Source of the DNA: Hyphomicrobiales bacterium
Lineage (GTDB): Bacteria > Pseudomonadota > Alphaproteobacteria > Rhizobiales > Rhizobiaceae
Direction: 5' to 3'
Assembly (NCBI GenBank): GCA_900469615.1
Contig: UBYA01000010.1
Location: 218,246-282,245, forward strand
Length of the DNA stretch: 64,000 bases
Shown here: piece after piece, positions 1 through 8,487 of the stretch
Layout: each line of letters opens with the position of its first letter
How positions within the stretch are numbered: position 1 is the stretch's first letter
The notes under the pieces: model-generated
Seen by the model: the letters and a program-made list of their open reading frames with translations, nothing else
Told to the model about the DNA's origin: nothing
Database searches by the model: none
Translations under genes and position numbers: made by a program

Positions 1-1
1 A

Positions 2-718
2 GCCGAGATATCGCAACGACACCTAAGCTTCCTCGAGAGCGGGCGCGCACTGCCAAGCCGCGAGATGCTGATGCATCTCGCAGAACGGCTCGGCATACCC
101 TTGCGCGAGCGCAACCCGATGCTTCTCGCAGCGGGATTTGCTCCGGTCTTTCCCGAACGCAAGCTGGACGATCCGGCGCTGGCGCCGGCGCGACGCGCCA
201 TCGACATGCTGCTGAAGGGCCATGAGCCCTTCCCGGCCCTGGCTGTCGACCGGCACTGGACACTGGTCGCCGCCAACGCCGCCATCGCCCCGCTGCTCGC
301 TGGCGTGGCCGACCCCTCGCTGACCGAAGGGCCGATCAATGTCCTGAGGCTGAGCCTGCATCCGCAGGGGTTGGCATCCCGCATCGCCAATCTCTCCGAA
401 TGGCGCGCGCATCTGCTCAAACGGCTGCGCCAGCAGATATCGGCAACGGGCGACCCTGTGCTGATAAGGCTGCTGGAGGAATTGTCGGCCTATCCTGCCC
501 CGGCCGCGTCCAGATCGACGGCGCCGGACCGGGATTTTACCGGTATCGCCGTACCTCTGGAACTTGACACCGTGGCGGGACAACTGTCCTTCCTGTCGAC
601 CACGACCGTCTTCGGAACGCCCGTCGATGTCACCCTGTCGGAGCTTGCGATCGAATCCTTCTTTCCCGCGAACCCGCAAACCGCGGAAGCGTTGAAGGCG
701 ATGCTGCCGGGCCGCTGA
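2..718 (+). CDS. XRE-type regulator with MmyB-like ligand domain, 5' truncated
   Basis: The reading frame is open from base 2, so the gene begins upstream of the window; the first ATG at 65 is internal. The residues before it (SQRHLSFLESGRALPSRE) are the recognition-helix end of an XRE helix-turn-helix. The remainder, about 180 residues, looks like the MmyB-type ligand-binding domain that follows this HTH in many actinobacterial and alphaproteobacterial regulators (motifs RNPMLLAAGFAP, ALAVDRHW, NVLRLSLHP). Probably a DNA-binding repressor or activator with an unknown small ligand. It converges with cobO and is not part of the cobalamin operon. Family assignment is good; the target is unknown. 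Confidence 0.8.
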   Translation, partial: AEISQRHLSFLESGRALPSREMLMHLAERLGIPLRERNPMLLAAGFAPVFPERKLDDPALAPARRAIDMLLKGHEPFPALAVDRHWTLVAANAAIAPLLAGVADPSLTEGPINVLRLSLHPQGLASRIANLSEWRAHLLKRLRQQISATGDPVLIRLLEELSAYPAPAASRSTAPDRDFTGIAVPLELDTVAGQLSFLSTTTVFGTPVDVTLSELAIESFFPANPQTAEALKAMLPGR

Positions 719-733
719 ACGCCCGGCGAGCGA

Positions 734-1378
734 TCAGAACTCCACGCCGGGCTGCCCTTTGATGCCCGAGCGGAAGGGATGCTTGATCAACTCCATCTCT
801 GTCACAAGATCGGCGATCTCGATCAGCTCTTCCTTGGCGTTGCGGCCGGTCAGGACCACATGGGTCATGTACGGCTTCTCGTTCTTGAGGAATTCGACCA
901 CATCATTGATATCGAGGTAATCATAGCGAAGTGCGATATTGATTTCGTCCAGAAGCACCATGGAGTTCCGCTCGTCACGGATCAGCTCTTTCGCCTTTTC
1001 CCAGGCGGCAGACGCCGCCGCCACGTCGCGAGCACGATCCTGCGTCTCCCAGGTGAAGCCCTCGCCCATCGTGTGGAACTGGCAAATGTCGGAGAAATGC
1101 TTCTCGATCAGGTCGCGTTCGCCGGTCCACATGGCGCCCTTGATGAACTGCACGACGGCGCTCGGCTTCCCATGCGCGATATGGCGGAAGATCATGCCGA
1201 AGGCGGAGGAGGATTTTCCCTTGCCCTTGCCGGTGTGGACGATGATCAGGCCCTTCTCATCGTTCTTGGTCGCCATGATCTTGTCGCGCGCGGCCTTCTT
1301 CTTGGCCATCTTGTCGGCATGACGGGCATCGTCGCTCTTTGGGGTTTCCGCGCCGGTTTCGGCCAATTCGTCGCTCAT
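734..1378 (-). CDS. cobO: corrinoid adenosyltransferase CobO
   Basis: Transfers the 5'-deoxyadenosyl group of ATP to cob(I)yrinic acid a,c-diamide or related corrinoids in the cytoplasm. The 214-residue protein carries the P-loop GKGKGKSSSAFGM near residue 50, the family stretch VVQFIKGAMWTGER and the Walker-B-like VLLDEINIALRYDYL, all typical of the CobA/CobO/BtuR family; length is normal for the long form with an extra charged N-terminus. It is the last gene of the leftward cob operon. Its start codon overlaps the stop of the upstream cupin gene (ATGA), which suggests translational coupling. Expression should follow the cobalamin riboswitch upstream of cobP if the operon is one transcript. 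Confidence 0.95.
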   Translation of the reverse strand: MSDELAETGAETPKSDDARHADKMAKKKAARDKIMATKNDEKGLIIVHTGKGKGKSSSAFGMIFRHIAHGKPSAVVQFIKGAMWTGERDLIEKHFSDICQFHTMGEGFTWETQDRARDVAAASAAWEKAKELIRDERNSMVLLDEINIALRYDYLDINDVVEFLKNEKPYMTHVVLTGRNAKEELIEIADLVTEMELIKHPFRSGIKGQPGVEF

Positions 1379-1974
1379 TGCATTCTCCCTGATATGATCG
1401 ATTTCTGTGCCAGCGGCCCACCGCGCCAGAGGTAGAGCGCGACGAGCGGCTCATCGTCCGTCCGCATGGCGTGGCGGATATTCGAGGGGTGGTGGATTAT
1501 CTCGCCCGACCAGCGCGGCAGGAAAGACTGGGCATCCTTGCTCCACAGCGAGCCGTCGCTCAGAGGGATATAGATCTCCTCGGCCTCGTGATGATGGTCC
1601 GGGTAATGCACGCCGGGCCCAAGCAACAGGAAGCCGCCGGCCATATCTTCGCTAGCGAAATGCCCGCGCGTGCCGAACAGCTCGATCCAGCCATACCGTT
1701 GCAGGAAATCGGCGCCGAAATCGGTAATGCTGTAGGTCTGCGCCCAATGCAGCGCATTCGCGGCATCTGAAAGCCTGTGGAGCAAGGCGCTTTCCGCTCC
1801 ACTGCCCGGTCGATGAGGCTCATGAAGATACCGAACGACAGGCAGATCGTGCGGCGCGAGCGCTCGCTCTTCCATCGGCCAGCGAAAACCTTCAATGAAA
1901 TGGTGCAGTCCCGGATCGCTGCGCGACAGGAGATAATCACGAAAGGCTGCCAGAAGCTCGCCGACCGCACTCAT
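1375..1974 (-). CDS. DMSP-lyase-family cupin protein inside the cob operon
   Basis: A 199-residue protein with a C-terminal cupin fold. The motif PDHHHEAEEIYIPLSDGSLW and the later IIHHPSNIRHAM match the metal-binding and catalytic region of the dimethylsulfoniopropionate lyase DddL/DddQ/DddW cupins (two histidines, a glutamate, a tyrosine and a distal histidine). The N-terminal helical part (residues 1-90) also fits that family. Its start overlaps the cobN stop and its stop overlaps the cobO start, both as ATGA, so it is tightly built into the cobalamin operon. Many rhizobial family members have no shown DMSP cleavage, so the true substrate may be a corrinoid intermediate or another carboxylate. 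Cupin assignment is strong; the activity is open. Confidence 0.75.
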   Translation of the reverse strand: MSAVGELLAAFRDYLLSRSDPGLHHFIEGFRWPMEERALAPHDLPVVRYLHEPHRPGSGAESALLHRLSDAANALHWAQTYSITDFGADFLQRYGWIELFGTRGHFASEDMAGGFLLLGPGVHYPDHHHEAEEIYIPLSDGSLWSKDAQSFLPRWSGEIIHHPSNIRHAMRTDDEPLVALYLWRGGPLAQKSIISGRMQ

Positions 1975-4900
1975 GCCGCCGTCTCCTTGCCCGTTTCCAG
2001 GCTTTCCAGATCGAACCGCGCCGAATTGCTTCTCGGCGTCCAGAGCTTGCGGTCGACCGCCTCCAGCAGGCGCTCCCGCAGATCCCGCAACGCAGCCGGG
2101 TTCTTTTCCGCCATGAAGTCCCGCACACGCTGGTCAACGACGAAGGCCTGGTAGACGGCCTCGAAATGATGATTGCGCACCGCACCCGTCGTCGCCGCAA
2201 AGGCGAAGAGATAATCCACCGTCGTAGCGATCTCGAAAGCGCCCTTGTAGCCATGGCGCATGACACCCTCGATCCACTTGGGATTGACGACGCGCCCGCG
2301 CACGACCCGTCCGATCTCCTCTTCGAGGGAACGGATAACAGGCTTTTCCGGTCTGGAATGGTCGTTGTGATAGATCGACGGCCGCGCGCCGCCAAGCTGC
2401 TCGGCCGCCGCCGCCATGCCGCCTTCGAACTGGTAATAATCGTCGCTGTCGAGCAGGTCGTGTTCGCGATTGTCCTGATTCTGCACGACCGCCTGGATCG
2501 AACGCAATCTTTCCTCGAAGACGCCGCGCTCTGCCCTGCCCTCCTCGCCGGCGCCATAGGCATAGCTGCCCCAGACGAGATAGGCCTCGGCCAGATCCGC
2601 GCGCCGCTCCCAGCCTTTTTCGTCGATGAGAGCCTGCAGACCGGCGCCGTAAGCGCCGGGCTTGGAGCCGAAGATGCGGTATCCGGCCCTGCGGCTGGCG
2701 GAGACCGTATCGAGGCCGGCTGCTTCCAGCCGCGCGATCTCGCCGCGCATACGCGCCGCAATCGGATTATCCGTCTCATCCTCTTCGAGCATGCCGACGG
2801 CGCGGATCGCCTTGTCGAACAAGGCGATCTGTTCGGGAAAAGCATCGCGGAAAAAGCCCGAGATGCGCAGCGTGACATCGACTCGCGGCCGCCGCAGCAT
2901 GGCCGGCGGGATGATCTCGTATCCGGTGACGCGGCGCGAGGTCATGTCCCAGATAGGCTTGACGCCGATCAGCGCCAGCGCCTGCGCGACATCGTCGCCG
3001 CCCGTTCTCATGTTCGACGTGCCCCAGGCTGTCAGGCCGAAGGAAACGGGCCATTCGCCGTGATCCTGAACATAGCGGCGGATCAGCAATTCGGCCGATT
3101 TCCGGCCAAGCTCGTAAGCTGCCGGCGTCGGTACGGCGCGGCTGTCGACGGAGTAGAAATTCCGCCCCGTCGGCAGAACATCCGGCCGGCCGCGCGTCGG
3201 CGCGCCGGAAGGACCGGGCGGCACGAAACGGCCATCTAGGCCCTTGAGCAGAGCCGAAATTTCGGCATCGCCGCAAGCGAGGATGGAAGGTTGGAGCTTT
3301 GAGGCTATCTCGCCCAGAACGATGCGTGTATGTGCCCAGCCCTCGGGGCAAGTTATTTCACCCGAGACCAATTGTGCAGCCAGCAATTCGATGCGTTCGA
3401 CCGTATCGCCTTGCGTGCGCCAGGGCGCCTCGGCAACCTCCTGGAGGATAGAGGGTCGCAGGCCATTCCATTCGGCGGCCATGTCGCAGTCCAGCGGGTC
3501 GAATGGTTTGCTTGGAGAGATACCCCCCTCTGTCAGCGTTGCTGACATCTCCCCCACAAGGGGGGAGATTGAAGGGAGTATGCCGCTCCGCTCTCCCGAT
3601 CCATCACCAATAGTTACAACGGCCTCGACATCAGTTTGATACGAGCGAGCGCCATGGGTTAACGATCTCCCCCCTTGTGGGGGAGATGTCGCGAGAGCGA
3701 CAGAGGGGGGTATCGCACCCTCCACACCCTCAAAAGCATCCCGCGCAATCGCCCGCTGCAGGCTCTGATCGCCGCCCTCGCCCAGCCCGCGCGGCACGCG
3801 AGCCAGCGCCACAGTCAAATCCGTCAGCAGCCTTCCGGAAGGCGAAACGCCGAAGATATGCAGGCCATCGCGGATTTGCATTTCCTTGAGGTCGCAGAGA
3901 TAGGCGTCGAGCTTGCGCAATGCCTCGTCTTCGCCTTCCCCCTTGGCGATGCCGGCGTCCTGATCCAGCCCGATATCGGCGACGAGATCGAGGATCTGCT
4001 TGCGTAGCAGGCGGATGCGGCGCGGATCGCCGCCGGACGCCTCGTAATATTCATCCACCAATGCCTCAAGGTCCTTCAATGGACCGTAGCTCTCGGCGCG
4101 CGTCAGCGGCGGCGTCAGGTGATCTAAGATGACGGCGCTTGTGCGGCGCTTGGCCTGCGTGCCTTCGCCGGGATCGTTGACGATGAACGGATAGAGGTTC
4201 GGCAGCGGCCCGAGGATCGCTTCGGGATAGCAGCTCTCCGACAGCGCCAGCGCCTTGCCCGGCAGCCATTCGAGATTGCCGTGCTTGCCCATGTGGATGA
4301 CCGCATGCGCATCGAAGGATCGGCGCAGGAAGGCATAGAAGGCGAGATAACCGTGCGGCGGTACGAGATCGGGAGAATGGTAGCTCTCCTTCGGATCGAT
4401 ATTGTAGCCGCGCGCCGGCTGGATGCCGACGAGCACATCGCCGAACCGGGCGAACGGCAAGGCAAAGGCATCGTTCAACGCGTAAGGGTCCGCCTCAGGA
4501 TCGCCCCAGCGACCCGTCATCTCATCCTGAATCTGCGTCGGAAGAGACGAAAAGAAATGCTTGTAATCGCTGAAGGAAAGCGTTTCGCGGACGACGCGGC
4601 CATCGTGACTCGAATTTGTTGGGCCTTCCGCCAGATGCCGCATCAGCGCATCGCCATCGGCCGGCAGATCGGAAACCCCATAGCCGGCCCCCTGCATCGC
4701 CTTCAGCACCTCGATCGTGCCGGCAGGCGTATCGAGCCCGACGCCATTGCCGAGGCGCCCATCCCGATTGGGATAGTTCGCCATGACAAGCGCGACGCGG
4801 CGATCGCCGGGCGGCGTATTGCGCAGTCGCGCCCAGTTGGCAGCCAGCCGCGCCGTGTAGCGCATGCGATCCCCATGAGGCTCACTGGCGACGATATTGG

Positions 4901-5951
4901 CCTCGACCCGCTCGTCATAGCGGGCGGCGGCCTTGAACGACACGGCGCGGGCGAGAACGCGCCCGTCGACTTCGGGCAGCGCCACGTTCATGCCGAGATC
5001 GCGCGCCGAAAGGCCCTGAGAGGACGCCTCCCAGGCCTCTTTCGACGAAGCCGAAAAGATCGCTTGGAGAACGACGGCTTCACCCGTTTCGAGCACCGTC
5101 GGCTGGCGGTCCGCGCCCGGTGCCGAAACGGCAAAGCCGGTGGTATTGATGACCACACCCGGTTTCAACTCGGTAAAGACGCTTTCGAGGATACCGACGG
5201 ACACGGCATCTTTCAGACTATAGGCAAAGACCGGCAGCGGCCGCATACCCTCGGCGACAAGAGCCTCTATCACGGCTTCGACAGGCTTCGTCTCACCGCT
5301 TTGAACCAGCGCGCGATAAAAGGAAATCGCGACCGTTGGGGGATTGAATCCCTCCTCCGCTACCATCGAAGCTTTGGAAACTCTCCGCCATTCCTCGACA
5401 CCGATCACGCCCCGTCCCGGCCACCATATGCCGGCCTTCATCAGGGGCACGGCAGGCATCGGCTTCTCGGCGCCTGAGAGCATCGCCTCGGCATAGGCAA
5501 GGAATGCACTGGAATTCGCCTCGCCGCCTTCGATCAGATAGGACCACAGCGCATTGAGATCGTCGAGAACGACATTGGAAAACGGGGTCAATCCGGGATC
5601 GGGCTTCGAGTCGCCCGGCAACACCGCAATCAAGGCCCCCTGACGCGCCGCACAGGCATGCAGCGCCTCCAGTGCATAGTGAAAATAGCTCGCTCCTCCG
5701 AGCGCCCGCACGATGATGAGCTTCGCATGCCGGGCCGTCCTGTCGATATAGGTATCGACGGACATCGGATGCTTTAGGCTCATCAGGCTCGCAAGCCGAA
5801 GGGAACGGCCGCCTTCGCCGTGCGCTGCGGCAACAGCCGCAAGCTCGGTATCGGCGGCAGACAGAAAGAGGATATCGCCGGGCGACTGGCCAAGGTCGAT
5901 TGCCTCCTCGCCGTCGCTGATCGTTCCTTTTTGAGCTAGAAGGAGGTGCAT
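1971..5951 (-). CDS. cobN: cobaltochelatase large subunit CobN (with in-frame repeat insertion)
   Basis: Large subunit of the ATP-dependent aerobic cobaltochelatase that inserts Co2+ into hydrogenobyrinic acid a,c-diamide together with CobS and CobT (not in this window). The 1326-residue protein shows family stretches such as NTPPGDRRVALVMANYPNRDGRLGNGVGLDTP, HMGKHGNLEWLPGKALALS and LTAWGTSNMRTGGDD. It is longer than a usual CobN because residues of roughly 745-815 (RDAFEGVEG up to KPFDPLDCD) are encoded by a palindromic repeat inserted in frame (bases about 3520-3713). The sequence on both sides is normal CobN and no stop is created. A GAGG lies just upstream of the ATG at 5951. The upstream gap to cobW holds a second copy of the same repeat. 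Confidence 0.95.
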   Translation of the reverse strand: MHLLLAQKGTISDGEEAIDLGQSPGDILFLSAADTELAAVAAAHGEGGRSLRLASLMSLKHPMSVDTYIDRTARHAKLIIVRALGGASYFHYALEALHACAARQGALIAVLPGDSKPDPGLTPFSNVVLDDLNALWSYLIEGGEANSSAFLAYAEAMLSGAEKPMPAVPLMKAGIWWPGRGVIGVEEWRRVSKASMVAEEGFNPPTVAISFYRALVQSGETKPVEAVIEALVAEGMRPLPVFAYSLKDAVSVGILESVFTELKPGVVINTTGFAVSAPGADRQPTVLETGEAVVLQAIFSASSKEAWEASSQGLSARDLGMNVALPEVDGRVLARAVSFKAAARYDERVEANIVASEPHGDRMRYTARLAANWARLRNTPPGDRRVALVMANYPNRDGRLGNGVGLDTPAGTIEVLKAMQGAGYGVSDLPADGDALMRHLAEGPTNSSHDGRVVRETLSFSDYKHFFSSLPTQIQDEMTGRWGDPEADPYALNDAFALPFARFGDVLVGIQPARGYNIDPKESYHSPDLVPPHGYLAFYAFLRRSFDAHAVIHMGKHGNLEWLPGKALALSESCYPEAILGPLPNLYPFIVNDPGEGTQAKRRTSAVILDHLTPPLTRAESYGPLKDLEALVDEYYEASGGDPRRIRLLRKQILDLVADIGLDQDAGIAKGEGEDEALRKLDAYLCDLKEMQIRDGLHIFGVSPSGRLLTDLTVALARVPRGLGEGGDQSLQRAIARDAFEGVEGAIPPSVALATSPPQGGRSLTHGARSYQTDVEAVVTIGDGSGERSGILPSISPLVGEMSATLTEGGISPSKPFDPLDCDMAAEWNGLRPSILQEVAEAPWRTQGDTVERIELLAAQLVSGEITCPEGWAHTRIVLGEIASKLQPSILACGDAEISALLKGLDGRFVPPGPSGAPTRGRPDVLPTGRNFYSVDSRAVPTPAAYELGRKSAELLIRRYVQDHGEWPVSFGLTAWGTSNMRTGGDDVAQALALIGVKPIWDMTSRRVTGYEIIPPAMLRRPRVDVTLRISGFFRDAFPEQIALFDKAIRAVGMLEEDETDNPIAARMRGEIARLEAAGLDTVSASRRAGYRIFGSKPGAYGAGLQALIDEKGWERRADLAEAYLVWGSYAYGAGEEGRAERGVFEERLRSIQAVVQNQDNREHDLLDSDDYYQFEGGMAAAAEQLGGARPSIYHNDHSRPEKPVIRSLEEEIGRVVRGRVVNPKWIEGVMRHGYKGAFEIATTVDYLFAFAATTGAVRNHHFEAVYQAFVVDQRVRDFMAEKNPAALRDLRERLLEAVDRKLWTPRSNSARFDLESLETGKETAA
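3520..3713. repeat. paired palindromic repeat (RIME-like) inside cobN
   Basis: Two inverted copies of a roughly 50-base palindromic unit (3520-3570 and 3664-3713) face each other across a core of about 93 bases. Each unit contains the block ACCCCCCTCTGTC, a short stem, and the block ATCTCCCCC with its complement. The arrangement and sequence style match the mosaic palindromic repeats known from rhizobial intergenic regions. Here the element lies inside the cobN reading frame and is translated. No direct target duplication is obvious by eye. Confidence 0.85.
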
Positions 5952-5974
5952 TGGGCCTCAGAGTACGCAGCTGC

Positions 5975-6163
5975 ATACCCCCCTCTGTCACGTCGTGACA
6001 TCTCCCCCACAGGGGAGGAGATCATTCCAAGCAATGCCTTACACGCTCCATTCCCCAAACCTCCTGAAACTTCAGAGGTGAGTTGGTTGAGGACGATGAA
6101 GCCACGAGCTCCCAATCTCCCCCCCTGTGGGGGAGATGTCGCGAAAGCGACAGAGGGGGGTAT
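5975..6163. repeat. paired palindromic repeat (RIME-like) between cobW and cobN
   Basis: Same architecture as the copy inside cobN: inverted units at 5975-6022 and 6116-6163 around a core of about 93 bases, 189 bases overall against 194 for the intragenic copy. The unit sequences are almost identical between the two elements while the cores are only loosely similar. It fills most of the 236-base space between cobW (6188) and cobN (5951). On the RNA it would form large hairpins that could affect stability or readthrough within the operon. Confidence 0.85.
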
Positions 6164-6187
6164 CGCACGGCAAAGGCTCAGCATCGA

Positions 6188-7237
6188 TCAGACCAGCGCC
6201 TCGATCGCCTTGCGCACGATCGTCTCGTCCATCTCATGCAGGCCGATCACCACGAGCCGGGTCGCCCGTGCTTCGCCCGGCGTCCAGGCACGATCGAAAT
6301 AGGTGTCGATGCGGCTGCCGACGGCCTGCACCTGTAGGCGCATTGGCTTGCCGGGCACGTCGACAAAGCCCTTGAGGCGCAAGACATCGTGTTCCGCGAT
6401 CACGCCCTTCAGCGCCTCGACAAAGGCTGCCGGGTCGGCAACCGGACCGAGCTCGACGACGAAGCTGTCGAATTCATCGTGATCGTGCGGCGTGCCGTCC
6501 TCGTGTTCCAGTTCGTGATGCGACTTGCGGTTGACGATATCGCCTTCCGTGCCGATGCCGAGGCCAAGCAGGACGGCGGCAGGAACATCGCCGTTCTTCG
6601 CTTCGATGATCGTCGGCTTGCGGGCGGTACGTGAGGCGACCTCGGCGCGGACGCGGCCGAGACCGTCGACATCGATCAGGTCGGTCTTGTTGAGCACGAT
6701 CAGATCGGCGCAGGTCAGCTGATCCTCGAACAGTTCCTCGATCGGGCTTTCGTGATCGAGCGAATCGTCCTCGACGCGGCGAGCCTCCACGGCGTCGTGA
6801 TCGTCGGCGAAACGGCCGGCGGCAACGGCCGCGCTGTCGACCACGGTGATGACGCCATCGACGGTAACGTGCGTGCGGATATCGGGCCAGTTGAAGGCGG
6901 CGACCAGCGGCTGCGGCAGCGCAAGGCCCGACGTTTCGATGACGATATGATCCGGACGGGCATCGCGCTCCAGAAGCTTCGTCATGGTCGGAATGAAATC
7001 GTCGGCGACGGTGCAGCAGATGCAGCCGTTGGTCAGCTCGATGATATCGTCCTCGGTGCAGTTCTCCGCGCCGCAGCCTTTGAGCACGTCGCCATCGACG
7101 CCGAGATCGCCGAACTCGTTGATGATCAGCGCGATCTTCTTGCCGCCGGCATTCTGCAGGAGGTTGCGGATCATCGTCGTCTTGCCGGCTCCCAGGAAGC
7201 CGGTGATGACGGTGGCGGGAATCTTTTCCTGGTTCAT
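6188..7237 (-). CDS. cobW: CobW, G3E-family GTPase
   Basis: A metal-handling GTPase of the G3E family, thought to supply cobalt to the CobN chelatase. The N-terminus has the Walker A GFLGAGKTT. The metal-site motif CICC follows near residue 75 (LTNGCICCTVADDF), with the GTPase motif VLNKTDL further on and a His/Asp-rich stretch (ELEHEDGTPHDHDEFD) before the CobW C-terminal domain. An in-frame TTG lies three codons upstream, at 7246. I chose the ATG at 7237 because GAAGGG sits about nine bases before it. Only 5 bases separate it from the cobP stop. Length (349 residues) is normal. Confidence 0.95.
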   Translation of the reverse strand: MNQEKIPATVITGFLGAGKTTMIRNLLQNAGGKKIALIINEFGDLGVDGDVLKGCGAENCTEDDIIELTNGCICCTVADDFIPTMTKLLERDARPDHIVIETSGLALPQPLVAAFNWPDIRTHVTVDGVITVVDSAAVAAGRFADDHDAVEARRVEDDSLDHESPIEELFEDQLTCADLIVLNKTDLIDVDGLGRVRAEVASRTARKPTIIEAKNGDVPAAVLLGLGIGTEGDIVNRKSHHELEHEDGTPHDHDEFDSFVVELGPVADPAAFVEALKGVIAEHDVLRLKGFVDVPGKPMRLQVQAVGSRIDTYFDRAWTPGEARATRLVVIGLHEMDETIVRKAIEALV

Positions 7238-7242
7238 GTGGA

Positions 7243-7767
7243 TCAACCCTTCATTTTCAGCGGCAAGCCCGCTGCGATAAAATAAACTTCGGCACTCGCC
7301 GCCGCGACCATCTGGTGCAGGCGGCCGGCATGATCGCGAAACTCGCGCGCCATGCGATTTTCCGGCACGATTCCTAGGCCGACTTCGTTGGATACGAGAA
7401 CGAGCCGCGATCGCGCCGTCGGCAGAAAGGCGGTCAAGGCGGCAAACTCCGCCGCCATATTCCGTTCCGCCATCATCAGATTGGTCATCCAGAGCGTCAG
7501 GCAGTCCACCAGCACGGCGCGCCCTTCGGCATCGATCGCGGTCAGTCGCGACACGATATCCAGCGGCTCCTCATGCGTCTGCCATAGTTCGCCGCGGTCG
7601 GCGCGGTGCTGCGCGATGCGCTCGCGCATCTCATCGTCCCACGCCTGCCCGGTCGCCACATAATGGCGTTCGAGACCGCTATCCGAAATGAGGGATTCGG
7701 CGAATCTGGATTTGCCGGAACGCGCCCCGCCGAGGACGAAAACAGCCCGGGAAGTCAAAGAGGACAT
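7243..7767 (-). CDS. cobP: CobP, adenosylcobinamide kinase / adenosylcobinamide-phosphate guanylyltransferase
   Basis: Bifunctional enzyme of nucleotide-loop assembly: phosphorylates adenosylcobinamide, then attaches GMP to give adenosylcobinamide-GDP. The 174-residue protein begins with the P-loop [15 protein letters not shown] and carries the family motifs [33 protein letters not shown] and [22 protein letters not shown]. It is the first gene of the leftward cobalamin operon, about 160 bases downstream of the riboswitch B12 box, so it should be repressed when adenosylcobalamin is plentiful. Confidence 0.95.
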   Translation of the reverse strand: MSSLTSRAVFVLGGARSGKSRFAESLISDSGLERHYVATGQAWDDEMRERIAQHRADRGELWQTHEEPLDIVSRLTAIDAEGRAVLVDCLTLWMTNLMMAERNMAAEFAALTAFLPTARSRLVLVSNEVGLGIVPENRMAREFRDHAGRLHQMVAAASAEVYFIAAGLPLKMKG

Positions 7768-7926
7768 GCGCTATTCCCGCTCCCGCGCAACTGCGCAGGC
7801 CGGCAGCGCGGAGCTGAAACCGAAGAACAGGCGCCTCCCCGCCGAAAACTCGTCTTGTGCCATGACAACCTCCGTGCTGGCAGCGGAACTCACGTTCCTG
7901 GAACAGGCTCTGCGCCCGGCACGCGT

Positions 7927-8290
7927 GGCAGGTCTCCTGGCTCGCGGATAAAGCGCCGCGACGGGGGCAAACCGAAACCGGTCGCCCCCGACGTGCGCCA
8001 GCGGATCTTCCTCGCCTTCCCGGCAATACATCATGAAAAGGCGGACGATTCGTAGAATGAGAGGCGTCCTGCCCCGGCTGATCATGATGCCCCGCCAGTG
8101 GCTTTTCCGGCTTGACGCCGTCCCGCCCGTTCGCCCCATGCGAACCACCGGCGGAATGCCATTCAAACCGAACGAAAGACCCTGACCGCTCTACAGTCGC
8201 GGGGTCGGCTGTGATGAGAACGCCCGAATTGGGTCCGTCCCTTCACATTCCCTTTTCATCCCATGCGGCAGATCGCCGCTCGGGAACCAT
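7927..8290 (-). promoter_or_regulatory. cobalamin riboswitch upstream of cobP
   Basis: Read on the minus strand, the B12 box (AGCCAGGAGACCTGCC, plus-strand 7927-7942) is preceded by CCGCGAG, by GCCGGGAAGGC, by AGCCACTGG, by CCCGCGACTGT and by a GAAAAGGGAA block near the 5' end, in the order expected of a cobalamin riboswitch aptamer. It is longer than the second copy in this window because of long variable arms between the CCACTGG and GGGAAGGC blocks. It lies in the leader of the cobP-cobO operon. The 5' edge is approximate. Confidence 0.9.
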
Positions 8291-8487
8291 TCGTTATGCC
8301 GGCAATGATTAGGCTTTCACTTCATTCAAGTCAATCAAGGGCATGGATGCGACGCCCATCGTCCTGATTGCGAAACAGGCAAAATATTCCTGCAAAATCG
8401 GCGGCTTTTTTGCCGTATTTCTTTGATGTTAGGAGTTTATAGAGGATAAGTCCTCACATTCGAGTAAAAACGTATCGTCCGTTTCCC

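Noticed and set aside
3520..6163. CRISPR array or insertion sequence from the repeated palindromes
   Set aside because: Only two paired elements of about 190 bases, each made of inverted palindromic units, with no regular spacers and no transposase; they fit mosaic palindromic repeats.
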